The position numbers were made by a program, and so were the translations under genes. Below are positions 1 to 11,900 of a DNA stretch of 64,000 nt, one piece after another. The stretch is from Cyanoderma ruficeps (Eukaryota; Chordata; Aves; Passeriformes; Timaliidae). The stretch's first letter is position 1; each line of letters begins with the position of its first letter. The notes beneath the pieces were generated by a model, which was not told the origin of the DNA, ran no database searches, and was given only the letters and a program-made list of their open reading frames with translations. The DNA lies in contig VZDJ01004378.1 of assembly GCA_008694505.1 (NCBI GenBank), positions 7,273,400 to 7,337,399 on the forward strand. Direction: 5' to 3'.

Positions 1-2129
1 GCTCATTTGTATAAGTCCATTTACAGGGTTCAAAGTAACAGAACAAAAATGAAAATCTTATTATAAATGCATACATACCCAGAACTTACCTAACCCCACA
101 ATTTCCTTGAATATGTGTAAAGCAATAATTTTTAATACTTTTGAAATGTCCTTTCATCTGCTACTTGAAAGCACCCAAGGCTTTGGGTGCCATGCAGCAC
201 ATGCCTAACCCCTTATGGGATTCACAAACTCTATGTTTCCCATACTATTCCAGGCCTTCATCCAATAAGACAATATTTGCATGATTAAATTTGACATTCC
301 TGGACATTGAAACTTGATAATCGTACTGTTAAATTGTTTGACTGGCCTCAGCACAATTTTGCTCCATGCCAGCTAGACCTTGGATTTGAGAGCCTTTGCC
401 AGGCACAGTTAGAGAGCTACTGCTATTCACAGACTATTCAAAAGACAGTTTGAATGAAGCCTTTCGGCTTTAAAAGCTAAAAGAGTGATACTGGAGCATT
501 ACAAGACTGGTTAGAAAACTTATTTATAATTTTTAAGAAAGTACATTGCAAATTACAAATAGGAATCTCAAATTAAAACATTAATTAATGTATTTTGATC
601 AGTAGTGGACATGCCATATATGACAACCTGTTCAATTTGAAGTATGGAATGATAAATCTGAATTGGTGAAATGCTACTAGATTCAGAGTCTGTTGAAATG
701 AATACCAGCTGTTGGCAGCAGTAGAATCTTTCACAATTGCAAAGGGAATATTTTCTTCATTTCAGTCAAATTGATTCAATTACTAGTTCACTGAAAGGGG
801 AGAAATTTCCTTGGAGTTGACAAATTATAAAGATTTGTTTTCTTTCCCTATTGTTAAAAAACAGGTTCAGGAAGATGAAATCTACTAGTTCTAAAACCCA
901 TTATGAAAGCAAAAGGAGATGGCTGAGTCCCCCTCCCCAGCTAAGTCTGCAGCTCTCGATGTGGAGGTTTAACTCTCTGGGATCCAAGGCTTTGTTTGAT
1001 ACAGCAAAACTCTGTGACCTTGGCTCAGTTTTGCTCAGAAAATTGTTTTTTAAGGTATGAGAAAATCCATGAGCTAAAACCATAAAAGTGAAGTAAAAAC
1101 ACAGACAGAATTGGAACTCTTGAGATGGTGATATTAGCTCAAGGGTTGAAGAAGAAAAATACTGATATGGAAAGGTAAAAAACCGCACGACAAAAAGCAA
1201 ATAAGAGGAAGTCAGCAATGTAGCAATGCTGAGGAGCAGCCCCTTCTACAGAGCAATGCAGGCCTCTGCTTCTTCACCTGATTGACCTCCACCTTCTCAC
1301 AAAGTATCTTGAGGAAAGTAAGAATGAATATACACCTCAGCCTAGCTACATGTAGTGACCAGTCCTCTGCTGCGTGTATTAACAACAAATGAGCTCTGCA
1401 TACTTTTAAATCGTATATATTCTCCTGCCAGAGCTTCTTCCAACATGACAGGAGATGCCAAGTCAAAAGTGGTCTAGTGACTGAGGGCTACAAGTGGTTT
1501 AATGTAGCAAACTAAAATGAAAAATTATTTGATAAATTTATCCATTTCTTATTTAAAAGAAAGTTAAATCTGTTTTGCTCATATTAAAAAATGTGAACTG
1601 TTTTGTGCTTCTCTAAAAAAAGTCTTTTGTGAATAAGCCAAATATAGAGACATGATACCCATTCAGCTGAACCAGACTAAAAAATATAGCAACAACCATC
1701 TACCAAAACAATGGATATCTCTACTAAAACTCACATAAATCCATATTAACAGGAAATTTATTAAAAATGCAAAGATTTCATATATCTACCTAGAAAAGAG
1801 AAGCATTAGATACAAAACTTGCATTAACAATGTATTTTAATATTTGCTGAACATTAGGAACCCTTCTTTTTACAGAAAAATAAATAAGAAAATATTAATT
1901 CAAAACAATACATACTACATTGTTTAAATCAAAGTTCTGTGATTGTAAAAAACTACTCTAGAATTCGTCCTAGAGAAGGAAGAATTCTTGCAATTCTGTC
2001 TTCTTCAGGATTATGACCCTACAACCCCTAGAAAAATGTCTAGCCACCAAGAACAGCAGGACAAACCCAATCAAAACTAAAATGGCTAAGAGGCTGGTGC
2101 CATCTCTATTTGGCTTTTCCAGTCATGCC
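1..2129. other. Unique AT-rich non-coding sequence
   Basis: No exon, RNA gene or recognised repeat is visible. Short open frames on both strands, such as a 105-codon frame on the minus strand at 901-1218, show no domain and use ordinary AT-rich composition, so they are taken as chance. A short perfect hairpin at 171-190 is listed separately. A run around 1961-1995 carries two GAATTC sites in an irregular inverted arrangement. Confidence 0.6.
171..190. repeat. Perfect short hairpin, 8-bp arms
   Basis: GCACCCAA and TTGGGTGC are exact reverse complements separated by GGCT. This is seen directly. Small palindromes with a 'TTGGGTGC' arm are known to me from old, decayed dispersed repeats in sauropsid genomes, so this may be the remnant of one. 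The length is too short to prove it. Confidence 0.5.
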
Positions 2130-2564
2130 ATAGTTTACATGGCACCGAGCCTGCTAGAGAGAAAGGAGGAAAAGGATTGCAGCTCATGAGTTGACAGGGC
2201 TGATTGAGAGAGAGGGCTTTAAACTAGGTTTGAAGGGGGAAGGGGATGAGACCAGGCCTGCTAGAGATGAGCTTGGGGGTGTCATCCCAGTGTTGGGGGT
2301 GAAATTCATAGCCCAGGTGAAGTGCATCCATACCAGTGCACACAATATGGGAAAGAAACAGGAGGAGCAGGAAGCCACTGTGCAGCAGGGAAGCCATGAC
2401 AGTCTCCATCAGGGAAACATCACTCACATGACAGCAGTGAAGATAAAGCTGAGTGCCTATGGGTAAGGATCAGGGGGAAGGCTAACCAGGCAGACACCTC
2501 AGGGGGAGTCTGTTATAGACCATCCAAGCAGGTTGAAGAGGCAGATGAAGTGTCCTATAAGCTG
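2130..2564 (+). mobile_element. CR1 LINE, 5'/endonuclease-start fragment, decayed
   Basis: This is a piece of the avian non-LTR retrotransposon CR1 covering the end of the 5' region and the first part of ORF2, the apurinic-type endonuclease domain. Diagnostic stretches are GGGCTTTAAACTAGGTTTGA near 2214, the 'aagtgcatccatacca...gcaca' segment at 2320-2342, and the block at 2454-2564, which translates to CLWVRIRGKA and later GGVCYRP, a conserved endonuclease motif. The first coding part runs in the frame of 2191-2466 and the second in the frame beginning at 2454, so the copy is frameshifted. About 20 codons separate parts that I remember as roughly 50-60 codons apart in intact CR1, so an internal deletion is inferred. 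The match stops near 2564, and no reverse transcriptase or 3' end follows. Non-functional. Confidence 0.85.
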
Positions 2565-3450
2565 ACTATTTCACTACAAATTTGTGCTCAAAATCTTCAG
2601 ACCTGGAAAAACATGAATGTTCTGCTGCATAAGCCCCAAAGCAGCTAAACATCACTGCTGTCTTAGGCCTTTTTGTATTAAATTACTTTTGGTCATGTAT
2701 AAAAAACCCCTCCTCAGAACAAAAAAAAAAAAACCAAAAAAACTTAGATTGTAGGCCTGCTGTGTATATGCAATTATGAATAGAGAATATATATGTTATT
2801 ATACGTTGTTAATTAAAGGATTTATGATCAGTTACTCTCTCTACCATCATCTTCCTATGTGGCCTTTCCTAAACCAATTAATGTCACTGAACCTTAGCTG
2901 AATTATAGGATGCATATTTCACAAAGTAGCAGTGAAGCCAAATACATTACAGGTTTGGAGGTCATTAGATAATATTAGGCAAGTAATTTACATACAAAAA
3001 GAAGGAAAGAACTCTCTCTTTTAGTATGATGAGCTCCTGTGGACATGTTACAATATCTACTTGCCACTATGATGCTTAGGTGTCCCTGGATGTTTTGGCA
3101 TTAAGAATACAGATTGGTCTTTAACAGCAAAAGAATTATTACAGCTTTGATTTTAGTTGGTTGATATTTTTTTTCAGTTAAATATCTAATTTTCAGTGAA
3201 TTCTGTTTTCATATGAGCGAAACAAAAAGGAAATGTGAAGTAAATAGGTTCCTCTGTAGAACTGAATGGAAATTAACCACAAGAAAAGGAATTTGTGAAC
3301 CATCTGCCCTTCTATGTAGTTGAAATTCTCTCAGGAAATAACATCACAGATAAATGAGAGAAGGGGCTAAAAGGGAAATGAGAATTTATCAAGATTGAAA
3401 ATTTGATTTCTTATGTAATAAGAGATCAGGAGGAGAAACTACTAAAAGGA
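2565..3450. other. Unique AT-rich sequence
   Basis: After the CR1 match ends there is ordinary AT-rich sequence, with an A-run at about 2720-2731 followed by a short A/C-rich stretch. The open frame of the CR1 continues a little past 2564, but without recognisable similarity. Nothing else is supported. Confidence 0.55.
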
Positions 3451-3614
3451 ACAAAACAAAACAAAACAAAACAAAACAAAAAAACCACCAAAAAAAACCC
3501 CCAACAGTACAGAGAGGGATATAGACACATTTTAAAGANAACAAAACCAAAAACAAACAAACAAACAAAAACAAAACCCAAAACAAACAAACAAACAAAA
3601 CCCCCAAAAACCCA
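3451..3614 (+). repeat. A/C-rich simple repeat, (AAAAC)n and (AAAC)n
   Basis: Two simple blocks are seen. One is pentamer AAAAC repeats at about 3451-3480, continuing into mixed A and C runs. The other is tetramer AAAC/ACAA repeats at about 3546-3600, ending in 'aaaaacccag'. A unique piece of about 40 bases (3503-3538) lies between them. The single undetermined base of the window lies in the second junction, which suggests assembly or sequencing slippage in this tract. A similar A/C-rich tract lies at 54808-54845. Apparent lysine/threonine/asparagine-rich reading frames here are translations of the simple repeat. Confidence 0.9.
3539..3539. other. Ambiguous base N
   Basis: The only N in the window, at the start of the second A/C repeat block. 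It probably marks a consensus conflict in low-complexity sequence, not a scaffold gap, because a gap would normally be a run of Ns. Confidence 0.95.
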
Positions 3615-4593
3615 GTAAAGGGACTATCTTGAGGAGGAGAACGTACAGCTTCAAGAGCAGCTATGAAAACTAAGCTAGAAGAGGATTTCAGATTTTAAAA
3701 GCCATTGTTAATAATACATTGTTACTTTTATAGATGATTCCTGTTCCATAACCTAGCATCTAGGAAAAATGACTACTGATCCATGCTCTTACATCAACAT
3801 GTGGAAGAGTCTATTTAATAACTTCAAAAATAATGAATATATAGAAAACAGAGAAAATCATTTAACAAAATGGGAAATGTTGCCAATTACACTAAGATCA
3901 AAGTTTCTGTGAAAAACATGGCAGGTAAGTCTCTGTCACATTCTAAGTAAGGGATGACAGAGAAGTCTGTTTCAAAAGAGAAAAGCAACACCATTAAAAA
4001 GATTAAAACCAGGTATTTAAAATAAAAAACAGTAAGTGGTTTTCAGAGATAGACCCTGTATTGGCTATGTAACTGCAGTAGGCAAGTATGAAGATATTAC
4101 ACTGAAACTCTGCTTTTGGGGCTTAATGGAAACTCATTTCAAGGTTTCGGCTGTGCATGACTAGCTTGTCATAAGGAAAAGCAACCAAAGACAATTGGAT
4201 GTGATACTGACTCCATCATTGCCTTGTATACTGATGGTTACATGTACTGCATGCCTTATGGCCACTAGCTTAGTTTCCTGTAGCTTGGGAATATTCTTGA
4301 TTGGAATTGGAAGGGAGAGGAAGGGCATGTGGGTAACTGCATGCCTAGAGACAGCTGCTAAATTCAGTATTTTAATATAGTCAGGAATAAGGCTGTGTTT
4401 ATCATAGACAATTAAATATGAGGGCTTGTATCACATTCCATGTGGAAAAAGGAATTCTTACAGACATGCAAAACTGCAGGCAAAATAAGACTGCAATAGC
4501 TGTTACAGCCCGAGACAGGAAAACCATAGAGTTGTGGAGCACCTTAGGGTTAATGATTGCAAGTTCGAAATGCATTTGAGAAGAAAATGAAGG
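3615..4593. other. Unique AT-rich sequence
   Basis: No gene or recognised repeat. A good splice-donor-like CAG|GTAAGT occurs near 3923-3931, but no acceptor-bounded open exon could be matched to it. Confidence 0.55.
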
Positions 4594-4653
4594 TATGTTC
4601 TTTGTCAATGACTTATACAGAAAATATGTTCTTTGTCAATGACTTATACAGAA
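4594..4653 (+). repeat. Exact 31-bp tandem duplication
   Basis: The segment beginning TATGTTCTTTGTCAATGACT at 4594 is repeated without mismatch from 4625. The first copy is 31 bases, and the second is identical for 29. Perfect identity in otherwise unique sequence indicates a recent tandem duplication, so copy number may vary between individuals. Confidence 0.95.
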
Positions 4654-6344
4654 CACTGGGCTTACAGAAAAAGCATTGGTCCAGATAAATAACTTCTTTA
4701 TTTATGTTAAGAATTTTTAAAATGCTACATTTAATTTTAATATCATGATGAGAAGTATTTCTCCTTCATGATAGGCCTCATTACACTACACTGAGTATAG
4801 TGTTTGCCTTATTTAACAATTTTTATCAATCATTTAACAATGGATAATGCACTCAATGTCGATAGAAATACAAGCAACAAAGGCACAAGGGTACAATTGA
4901 ATAGGAAAAACAATTTCTGTCTTGGAGCATGGCAGTACTATTGCAGTGAAATAAGAAAAATGTTGCTATTAAATGAAATATCTCAGGGTGGCAAGAGGAA
5001 TCTTATTGGATCCTGATTTTTATTTTATGAAAATTCTTAATCTTTATGACCTTTGTTTTGAACTAACTTATACTTTCTATTCCAAAGAAATGTGGTTGTG
5101 GCTAACATTTCTGTTCAGAAATAGGCCAGTCAGAGTTTATGAGAATTTGCATGCATCTCAATTGAGAAAAATTGAAGGTATAGTATAATATATATACATA
5201 TGTCAAAAAGAAGCTCTAAACCCAAAACTCCAAACTGACGAATTCAACACCACAGCTAATGGTACCTCTAAAATTCTTCAATTTCTCCAGCATGTATATA
5301 AAAATATTAATTATTATTTTTACACATAGGCACTAATAATGAGTAATTTACACATATGCTACTTCATTTAAAGAAATAACAGGTCTATATCTCTCCTTCT
5401 GCCTAAGAGAGAACTATAATAAGCATAAAGATTTTATATGATACCACTGCTCTTGCTGCACGTTACTGAGGCCATCAATGCATAATGGAAGTGTTAGAGT
5501 TGTAATGTCTGCCAGTGTATTAAGCTGTTCATAAAATTGTTTTCCTAGAGCTTCTTTAGCCTTGAAAAGTCAAATTGTAGAGAAGATACCATCAGTTCTT
5601 TAAATTGATGTGCTCTAAAAATTCTGGATTGTGTTTATCTCAACAACAAAAAGACCCACAATGACTTGTCTGTTAAGCAGTTATGATTCCATATGAATAA
5701 TAAAAAATTATATAAATATTCAGCAGTGATCTACCCTGGCAAATGGAATATTTTTGTTTTCCATTAGCCTTTTTAAACTAATTAATGGATTAATGAGTGA
5801 AAAGAAGCAATATCAGACCTCAGTAGACTGAAGTGAGGTCACTCCTGTGCCATTTTCAATTAATGTTAGCATTTTATATGCATTGCATACTATTGAATTA
5901 TGATTCTTTGTGTCTTCAGACTATTTCAGAGCTGGAACAAGGGACCAAGGACCTGGTGCTAGGCTGGTCCAATTCTTTGTTTGTCACTGATCCACCTTGT
6001 CTCCTCAAGTGAGCCACCAAAGGTGGCAGCTACTTGGAGTACACCTGCTTGGAGGAGTGACATGGGGCATAATTAAATAAAAGCATTAAACACCAGCATT
6101 TAACTGATGAAAGCAGCAATAGAAGTACAAATCATCTTACTATTATTTTTTTTAATCAGCCTATAAAGAGATCATATTTGAAGGCCTGTAGATGTTGGGT
6201 TTTTTTAAATGGGACTACTAACAGCCAATACTAGCATGCCATGTGGAAGAACTACTAGAGAATAAAATGGTTGTGTAGCTAAGCAATAAAAGAGAGGTTT
6301 CTCTGTGGCAATTTTTCAAAATGTTGCTTAGGGTTTTAACTGTG
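4654..6344. other. Unique sequence, conserved-looking block about 5480-5900
   Basis: No gene is supported. The part at about 5480-5900 is repeat-free and dense in TAAT/ATTA homeodomain-type cores, for example CTAATTAATGGATTAATGAG near 5780-5797. It also holds an inverted repeat GACCTCA...TGAGGTC at 5816-5840, whose arms resemble nuclear-receptor half-sites. This is the usual appearance of vertebrate conserved non-coding sequence, but conservation itself cannot be seen here. Confidence 0.4.
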
Positions 6345-6372
6345 TGACTCCTATTGACTTAAATGGGAGTCA
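6345..6372. repeat. 28-bp palindrome, old dispersed repeat core
   Basis: TGACTCC and GGAGTCA form perfect outer arms around a near-symmetrical 'tattgacttaaatg' centre. The core resembles the 'CCATTGACTTCAATGG' palindrome that I recognise from ancient repeats shared by turtles, crocodilians and birds. A related core, CATTGATTTCAATG, occurs at 42462-42475. The family name is not known to me, and the assignment is inference. Confidence 0.5.
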
Positions 6373-6583
6373 TGCAGCTAAAAAAGCATACAATGCTTTG
6401 AAAATGTATGCCTAAGTGTTTTGTCAATAATCATATGTAAGTAATAAAATGGGATTAATTTTTTTCTGCTCAAGACATATAAACATTATGTTTATATCAG
6501 CATAATTACTGACTTTCTGTAGCTTGATAGCTAGTCTTTAGTCATACTATAATTGGCATCCTGATCACATAATGTCATTTTAA

Positions 6584-6601
6584 TGTGTTCTTCAGAACAC
6601 A
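6584..6601. promoter_or_regulatory. Everted hexamers TGTTCT-AGAACA
   Basis: TGTGTTCT and AGAACACA are exact reverse complements spaced by 2 bases. TGTTCT/AGAACA is the half-site of steroid (glucocorticoid/androgen) receptors. The canonical element has AGAACA first with a 3-base spacer, while here the order is everted with a 2-base spacer, so a functional steroid response element is doubtful. The palindrome itself is certain. Confidence 0.3.
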
Positions 6602-8921
6602 CATTACATTATTAGATTCTTGCTGTGAAAGAAGTGCGGAACAACTATATCCTAAAAAACTGCAACAATGCTAACTGAAAAAATCATTTCCCATTCAAAA
6701 TGCAATATAGATCAGTGTCTGAGAAATAATTTTCTATAAACATTTCCAAATTGTGATCACAGCTAATTTCTGGGGGAAAAAAATAGATTTGCTGCATGCT
6801 GCCTATACACTGAGTAAAAGAACATATGGAAAGGCCTTGAAAGGATTGTTTCAGGCAGTCAGAAGGGAAGAAAACTGTTCCCTCACTAATTGATAGCTTA
6901 TGAAACATTTCCATACCAAAAAGTGTGCTTATTCTATTTGGATAGTAGCAAGAAACAAGTTGAAAAAGACCAGGTTTTGAGGGATGTCTCATTAGCTGTA
7001 GTCTTTATTCATACCTCTGTTAACTGGCTGGTGCCCTTATCCTTCAGCAATTTTGAGAGGATAGACAAGCCAAATGCTGGAACTTGTAAAATGGATTATT
7101 CTTTGCATGGTTATTGAGGAACAATTGTTCCTCAATACTCAGTCTGCTATTTCTCATTGATTGCAAAGCAAATCCTGAGTTTAATCTGACTCTGAAGCTA
7201 TTATCGATAATTCAATAAAAAAAAGAAAAAGAAAGGAAAAAACTATTGCGCTGATGAATTCATGACATGTAAAGAATATTTGAGAACAGGACTAAAAGAG
7301 ACTGAGAGAGGCCAGAGCTATTTTAATGTGTTTAAAGTAGACAGCCAGAGGAAAACTGGTAAGATACTAGGTCCAAAAATATTTGCAGGGGCTGGCTACA
7401 ACAATTATGAGAGGAGAGTATAAACTATTGCACTTTTTAATAATACAAGGTATGGAGTGATTACAATATATTAAGATATTATCACAAAGTAGACATAGCT
7501 GTTATTTAATATAGTTTTGTAAGCAGAAAATATGAGTCCTGGAATAGTCATGTTAAGAGATTTTTAGAACTGGGAAGTCAGAAGAGGAGTTACAAACTTA
7601 GCCAGAAAGTTCTGCAGTGTGTTAGCCTTGACCTGCCATTATAATCTGCTTCTGCTGAATGGAAGTGGCCAATTGTGCTGTTACGTGGTGATATTACCAG
7701 GTAGACAAATAACTCCTAGAAAATACATCATCACAAGGAGTTTATTGTGTTGGAAAGGCTTGACAGTTTATATGGCATTTCTTGGGAACACAGAATATGA
7801 TGTCTCTGCACTGCGTAAAAACAGCATTCTGAGGAATAATTAAAAGAATAGGCCTGATCCTATTTGTAGTATATTGGGTAAACTATTATATTTTATTAAT
7901 CTTGCAGTTGTCTGCAACATGAGAGATATTTGTCTGAGTATAAAACAAGTCAGTACCTGTGTTTTAACTTCCTAGAGAGAAAAAAAAAAAAGATATCACA
8001 AAAGCCTTAACAGCTGCAGTAAGAAACATTACGCTAACAAAGATAGTCATAAATATTTAGTGTGGTTTATAATATTTGATTATATTTTAATTCTCAACTC
8101 ATTGAAAACCTTATGAAGTTCAAGAAGAACAAGTATACGGTCTTGTATGTGGAAAAACATAATCCAGGAGTACAGCACTGGCTGAGATTTACCTGGCTGG
8201 AGAGCAGCTCTGTGGAAAAGGGCATGAGGGACCTGAGGATGACAACAAGCTCAATAGAGTGTGCTGTGTTTTGCTGCTGTGGCAAAGAAGTCAAGAGAAT
8301 GCTGGGCTGCAAAATAACAATGAAAACATACACGAAACAACATTAAATTCTAGAATCATATCATATATCATGTAGATAAAATGGAAGATGGATTTGCTAA
8401 AAGTTAGCCACATCAGTTGTGAATTCATTTGCTTCCTTCCTGGAATATCTGCACTGCTGTCAGTGACTGCTGCTCTTGAGGACCCACCTGGGTTAAACTG
8501 AAACCTCTTCAAGTGGAAGTAGCAACAGGCTTCCATGGTCACACAGAACTTGGTTGAACCATCTGAGTACTTAATTTGCTTTTCCAGCAGTTTTGCAGCA
8601 CACACTCAGCTGATTGATGCTGAAAATATCCTTCCACTAGTACTTTGCTGTCTAGTGTGAATCTTCTGCAGCTTATTCTAACTGCAGTCACAGAACAACC
8701 AGGAGAGTGCCTATGAAAACATATTAACCAGAAAGATTCTGAGAGTGTGTTCAGATACTACAGACCAGCACAGAAGAGAGCAATTGCAATGCAAATTACC
8801 GTAAAATACCTGACTTGAAGAGGCTTCAGAGGTTTGCTACAGACTGGGTTAGTGCATAATCATTTCAGGCAACATGTTTAGTACAAGTCAATGCATACAC
8901 TCAGTATTAAACTCACTACAG
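6602..8921. other. Unique AT-rich sequence
   Basis: No gene or recognised transposon. An A/G-rich low-complexity stretch lies at about 7217-7240. Open frames of at most about 104 codons have no recognisable domain. Confidence 0.55.
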
Positions 8922-8968
8922 GTGTAAGTAAGCAAGTGTGACTTCAACTGACTTGTTCCTGCTTGTAC
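8922..8968. repeat. Imperfect palindrome, probable old dispersed repeat
   Basis: The left arm starts GTGTAAGTAAGCAAGT and the right arm ends ACTTGTTCCTGCTTGTAC. With small offsets they are reverse complements, centred on 'gtgacttcaact'. The wording 'ggtgtaagt...gacttcaa...gacttg' matches a very old sauropsid palindromic repeat that I recall but cannot name. About 47 bp remain clearly symmetrical. Confidence 0.45.
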
Positions 8969-11900
8969 TAAAGTTGGTCTAAGTTCAGAATGACTTTCAG
9001 CAGGTGTAGTTTCTGGTCCTCCAGATGATATATGTCTGCTCACAGCATAAAAATAAAAATGAATACAAGGACAGACTGTGTTATGATGACAACACTATAC
9101 AGTTGATCTTAGTGCAGTTATATTTCTTCGTCACCTGGTTTTCTAAGGGTTCTAGTAGCCCAGTCCTGATAAAGGAATTTTCCACTCCTTCTTGCCCTCC
9201 CCTAGTCCTCTCTTGCAGGCTGTTTCCTGACTGCTGGCAGTGGCTGCATTAATAGCATATCCATGCTGCAGCCCACAGTCCAATACCATCACAGTTCCAC
9301 TTTCAGAAACATCTTCAATTTGGCAGATAGTGAAAACAGCTCCTGCAACATGGACAAGCTTTCCATTCCACACCCCCAATAAGGAAGAGGGAATCCCAGC
9401 AAAGGGTTGGGGCAGACAGTGTTGTCTGCAGTGCTAAAATATCTGCACTGTTCTGTTTAGACAAGGAAGACCCTGGGCCACATGGGAACAGAGGCAGCAG
9501 AACTTTTGCATTCTAAAGCTTTGCCTTTCCTAGAGAAAAAGCTACTTTCTGTACTCAAAAGAAGGAAAAAATGGTAGTGAGAACATAGCAAAAAAAAAAA
9601 AAAAAAGATGGAATGAAAGAGTAGTCTTTAACATCATCCAGCTAACTCAGGTGAAAAAAAGAGAAAGAGGTTTCCCAAACTATCTCCCAGTTCACCATGA
9701 ACATCGGCAACATTTTAGCCTGACAAAATGAGCACTTATTTCTGACATAAAAAATTCAGTGTGAAATTACATCAAATCTAATTGTATATTTATGATCCAT
9801 GAAAACAAATACATGAGAGGATGAGATTATAATTTAAGAGAACCATGAAGAACTTGGATTTCATTGTCAGGCCATGCATTTAAATACAAAAGGCTTCCCC
9901 ACACAGCACACCATTTTGTAAAACTACAAATACATGAATGATAAAGAAGCTGATTTGTTTAGGTCAAAGCCCACTGAAACAGTGCCACCAGCCTGCTACC
10001 CAAGGGGAGCTTGGGGCCATTGTGAATGGTAGCCTGTGCCTTTCAAACCACTTTTTTCCCTATGGCTTAATTTCATTCCTGAAAGCCAGGGAAGTACTAA
10101 AACTGAATGAGAGGTATGCCCAGCTGTCAGCGCCTGTCCTTCTTCTTCCATCCATTAACACTCCCTAATCTGAAAAATTCACCAACCCTATAGGTTCCAA
10201 CACCACACACCAGTTATGCTGATTACAAAATTCACGCTTCAGTATTAGTGCTGATTAAAAAGGTTTCCCTGTGCATTATGCAGATGTTGAATATTCATCA
10301 ACAGTGTCTGGTTTAAGAAATGATAAATAGCATAGGAAATAATTTTATAACTACATCAAAAACTTATTTGTAGTGTTCAGCAATGTCCCCCTACAGCCTA
10401 GTTTATAAACAAATTATCTGAATTATTAATTTATCATGCAGGGACCGAAAAAAGAAAAAAAAGTCCCAGTGGGTTATTACAGTCCTTCACAGGAAATGAA
10501 TATCTCCTGGCATTAATGACATCATCAATAACAAGAAGTTTATTTCCAAAGAACTCAACTCAAAATTTAATTAACTGCATATGATATTTTCAAATTAAAT
10601 ATGAGTTAAGGGGTAGAGTACTTGGATTATTGTAACAGTTCTAGAGTAAATTAATTTTTTAGTAGATTCAAAACAACAACAAAAGCTATAATAAAAGCCC
10701 TTTTGAACTCCAAACAAAATATACAATTTAATGGAAATATTCATTTTGTCTGTTTACAATATGGAAATGATTTGCTTCTGTTTCGAATTCCCATTTGTTT
10801 AAAGCACTCAGCAAGAACACTTGTAGATAAGAAGCGTAGCACAGGTCAGTGATGCTGGACCTGTGAGGGAAAAGAAAATCTTACCAATGAAATTACCATT
10901 TTTCTATATATCTTTCTGGATGACAAGAGCAGGAAAAGTAAAGACAGAGTAACCTACACTATATGATGCCCATTTTGCAGTCATCTTTGAAATAACAAAT
11001 CAGACACCACAGACACACTACAGAGAACAGAACTACTTGAATCTCTACTCAAATTTCCTGTTTGTTACGAAAGACAGTTGACCAACACAATAAAATTAAA
11101 ACCTAGTTCAAAAAGTTACCTTATAAAAGGAGAAATAATGGCATTCATATTTGTGGCAACATATAATATGTAACTCATGTGCTGGGGGAGAAAACCAAAT
11201 AAAAATACCCAAAACAAACCATCCAACCCAAACACATAAAAACCTGCAAGAAAAACCCAAAAGGAATGACAAGGCTGTGGGAATTCCTCAAACTTCAGAA
11301 AAAAATGAAGGATTAGATTCTAGAAACCTTTCTGATTTAACTGTTTTGATATTTACATATATGCACTATTCAAACAGAATCAGTGTCAAGTCCTTTTTCA
11401 TTATTTCTTTTGGTAGAATTACATTGCTAAAGACAAAGGAACACTAACCAATGCATTGTTAAGGCACTGAACAAATATTGAGCATTTTTTTTAATGCTGA
11501 AGCATCATTCATTTGCAAAAAAAGGCAATGAATATGCAGACAGATGCCAATATGAAAGGGGTGAAAAGTTATGCACTGTCTTTCTTTTCAAAGGGAAAGA
11601 AAAATGCTTTTCTATTGTGAAAACTGCTTTTCCTTTCAGCTGCCTTTGACTCAATCTTCTTCCAGGGAGACTTTATTGACAGAAGAAGCAGGAAACAGAC
11701 ACTGATGTTTTGGAGAGTGAGGAGCAAATTGTTTCTCCACAGACCCTTCTGAATTTTCCCCTGAAGAACATATACCTTAAATCTACAAATCGAAAATTAC
11801 GAAACTGACCAAAGCATCTTGCTTTTCCATTTCCTTATGGCCAGCTTTCTGGTCATGACTTCTACAAAATGGGAAACTATGGACATAAAATCAATTTTCA

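Noticed and set aside
3389..3618. Lys/Thr/Asn-rich and Phe/Leu-rich frames
   Set aside because: Translations of the A/C simple repeat on its two strands.
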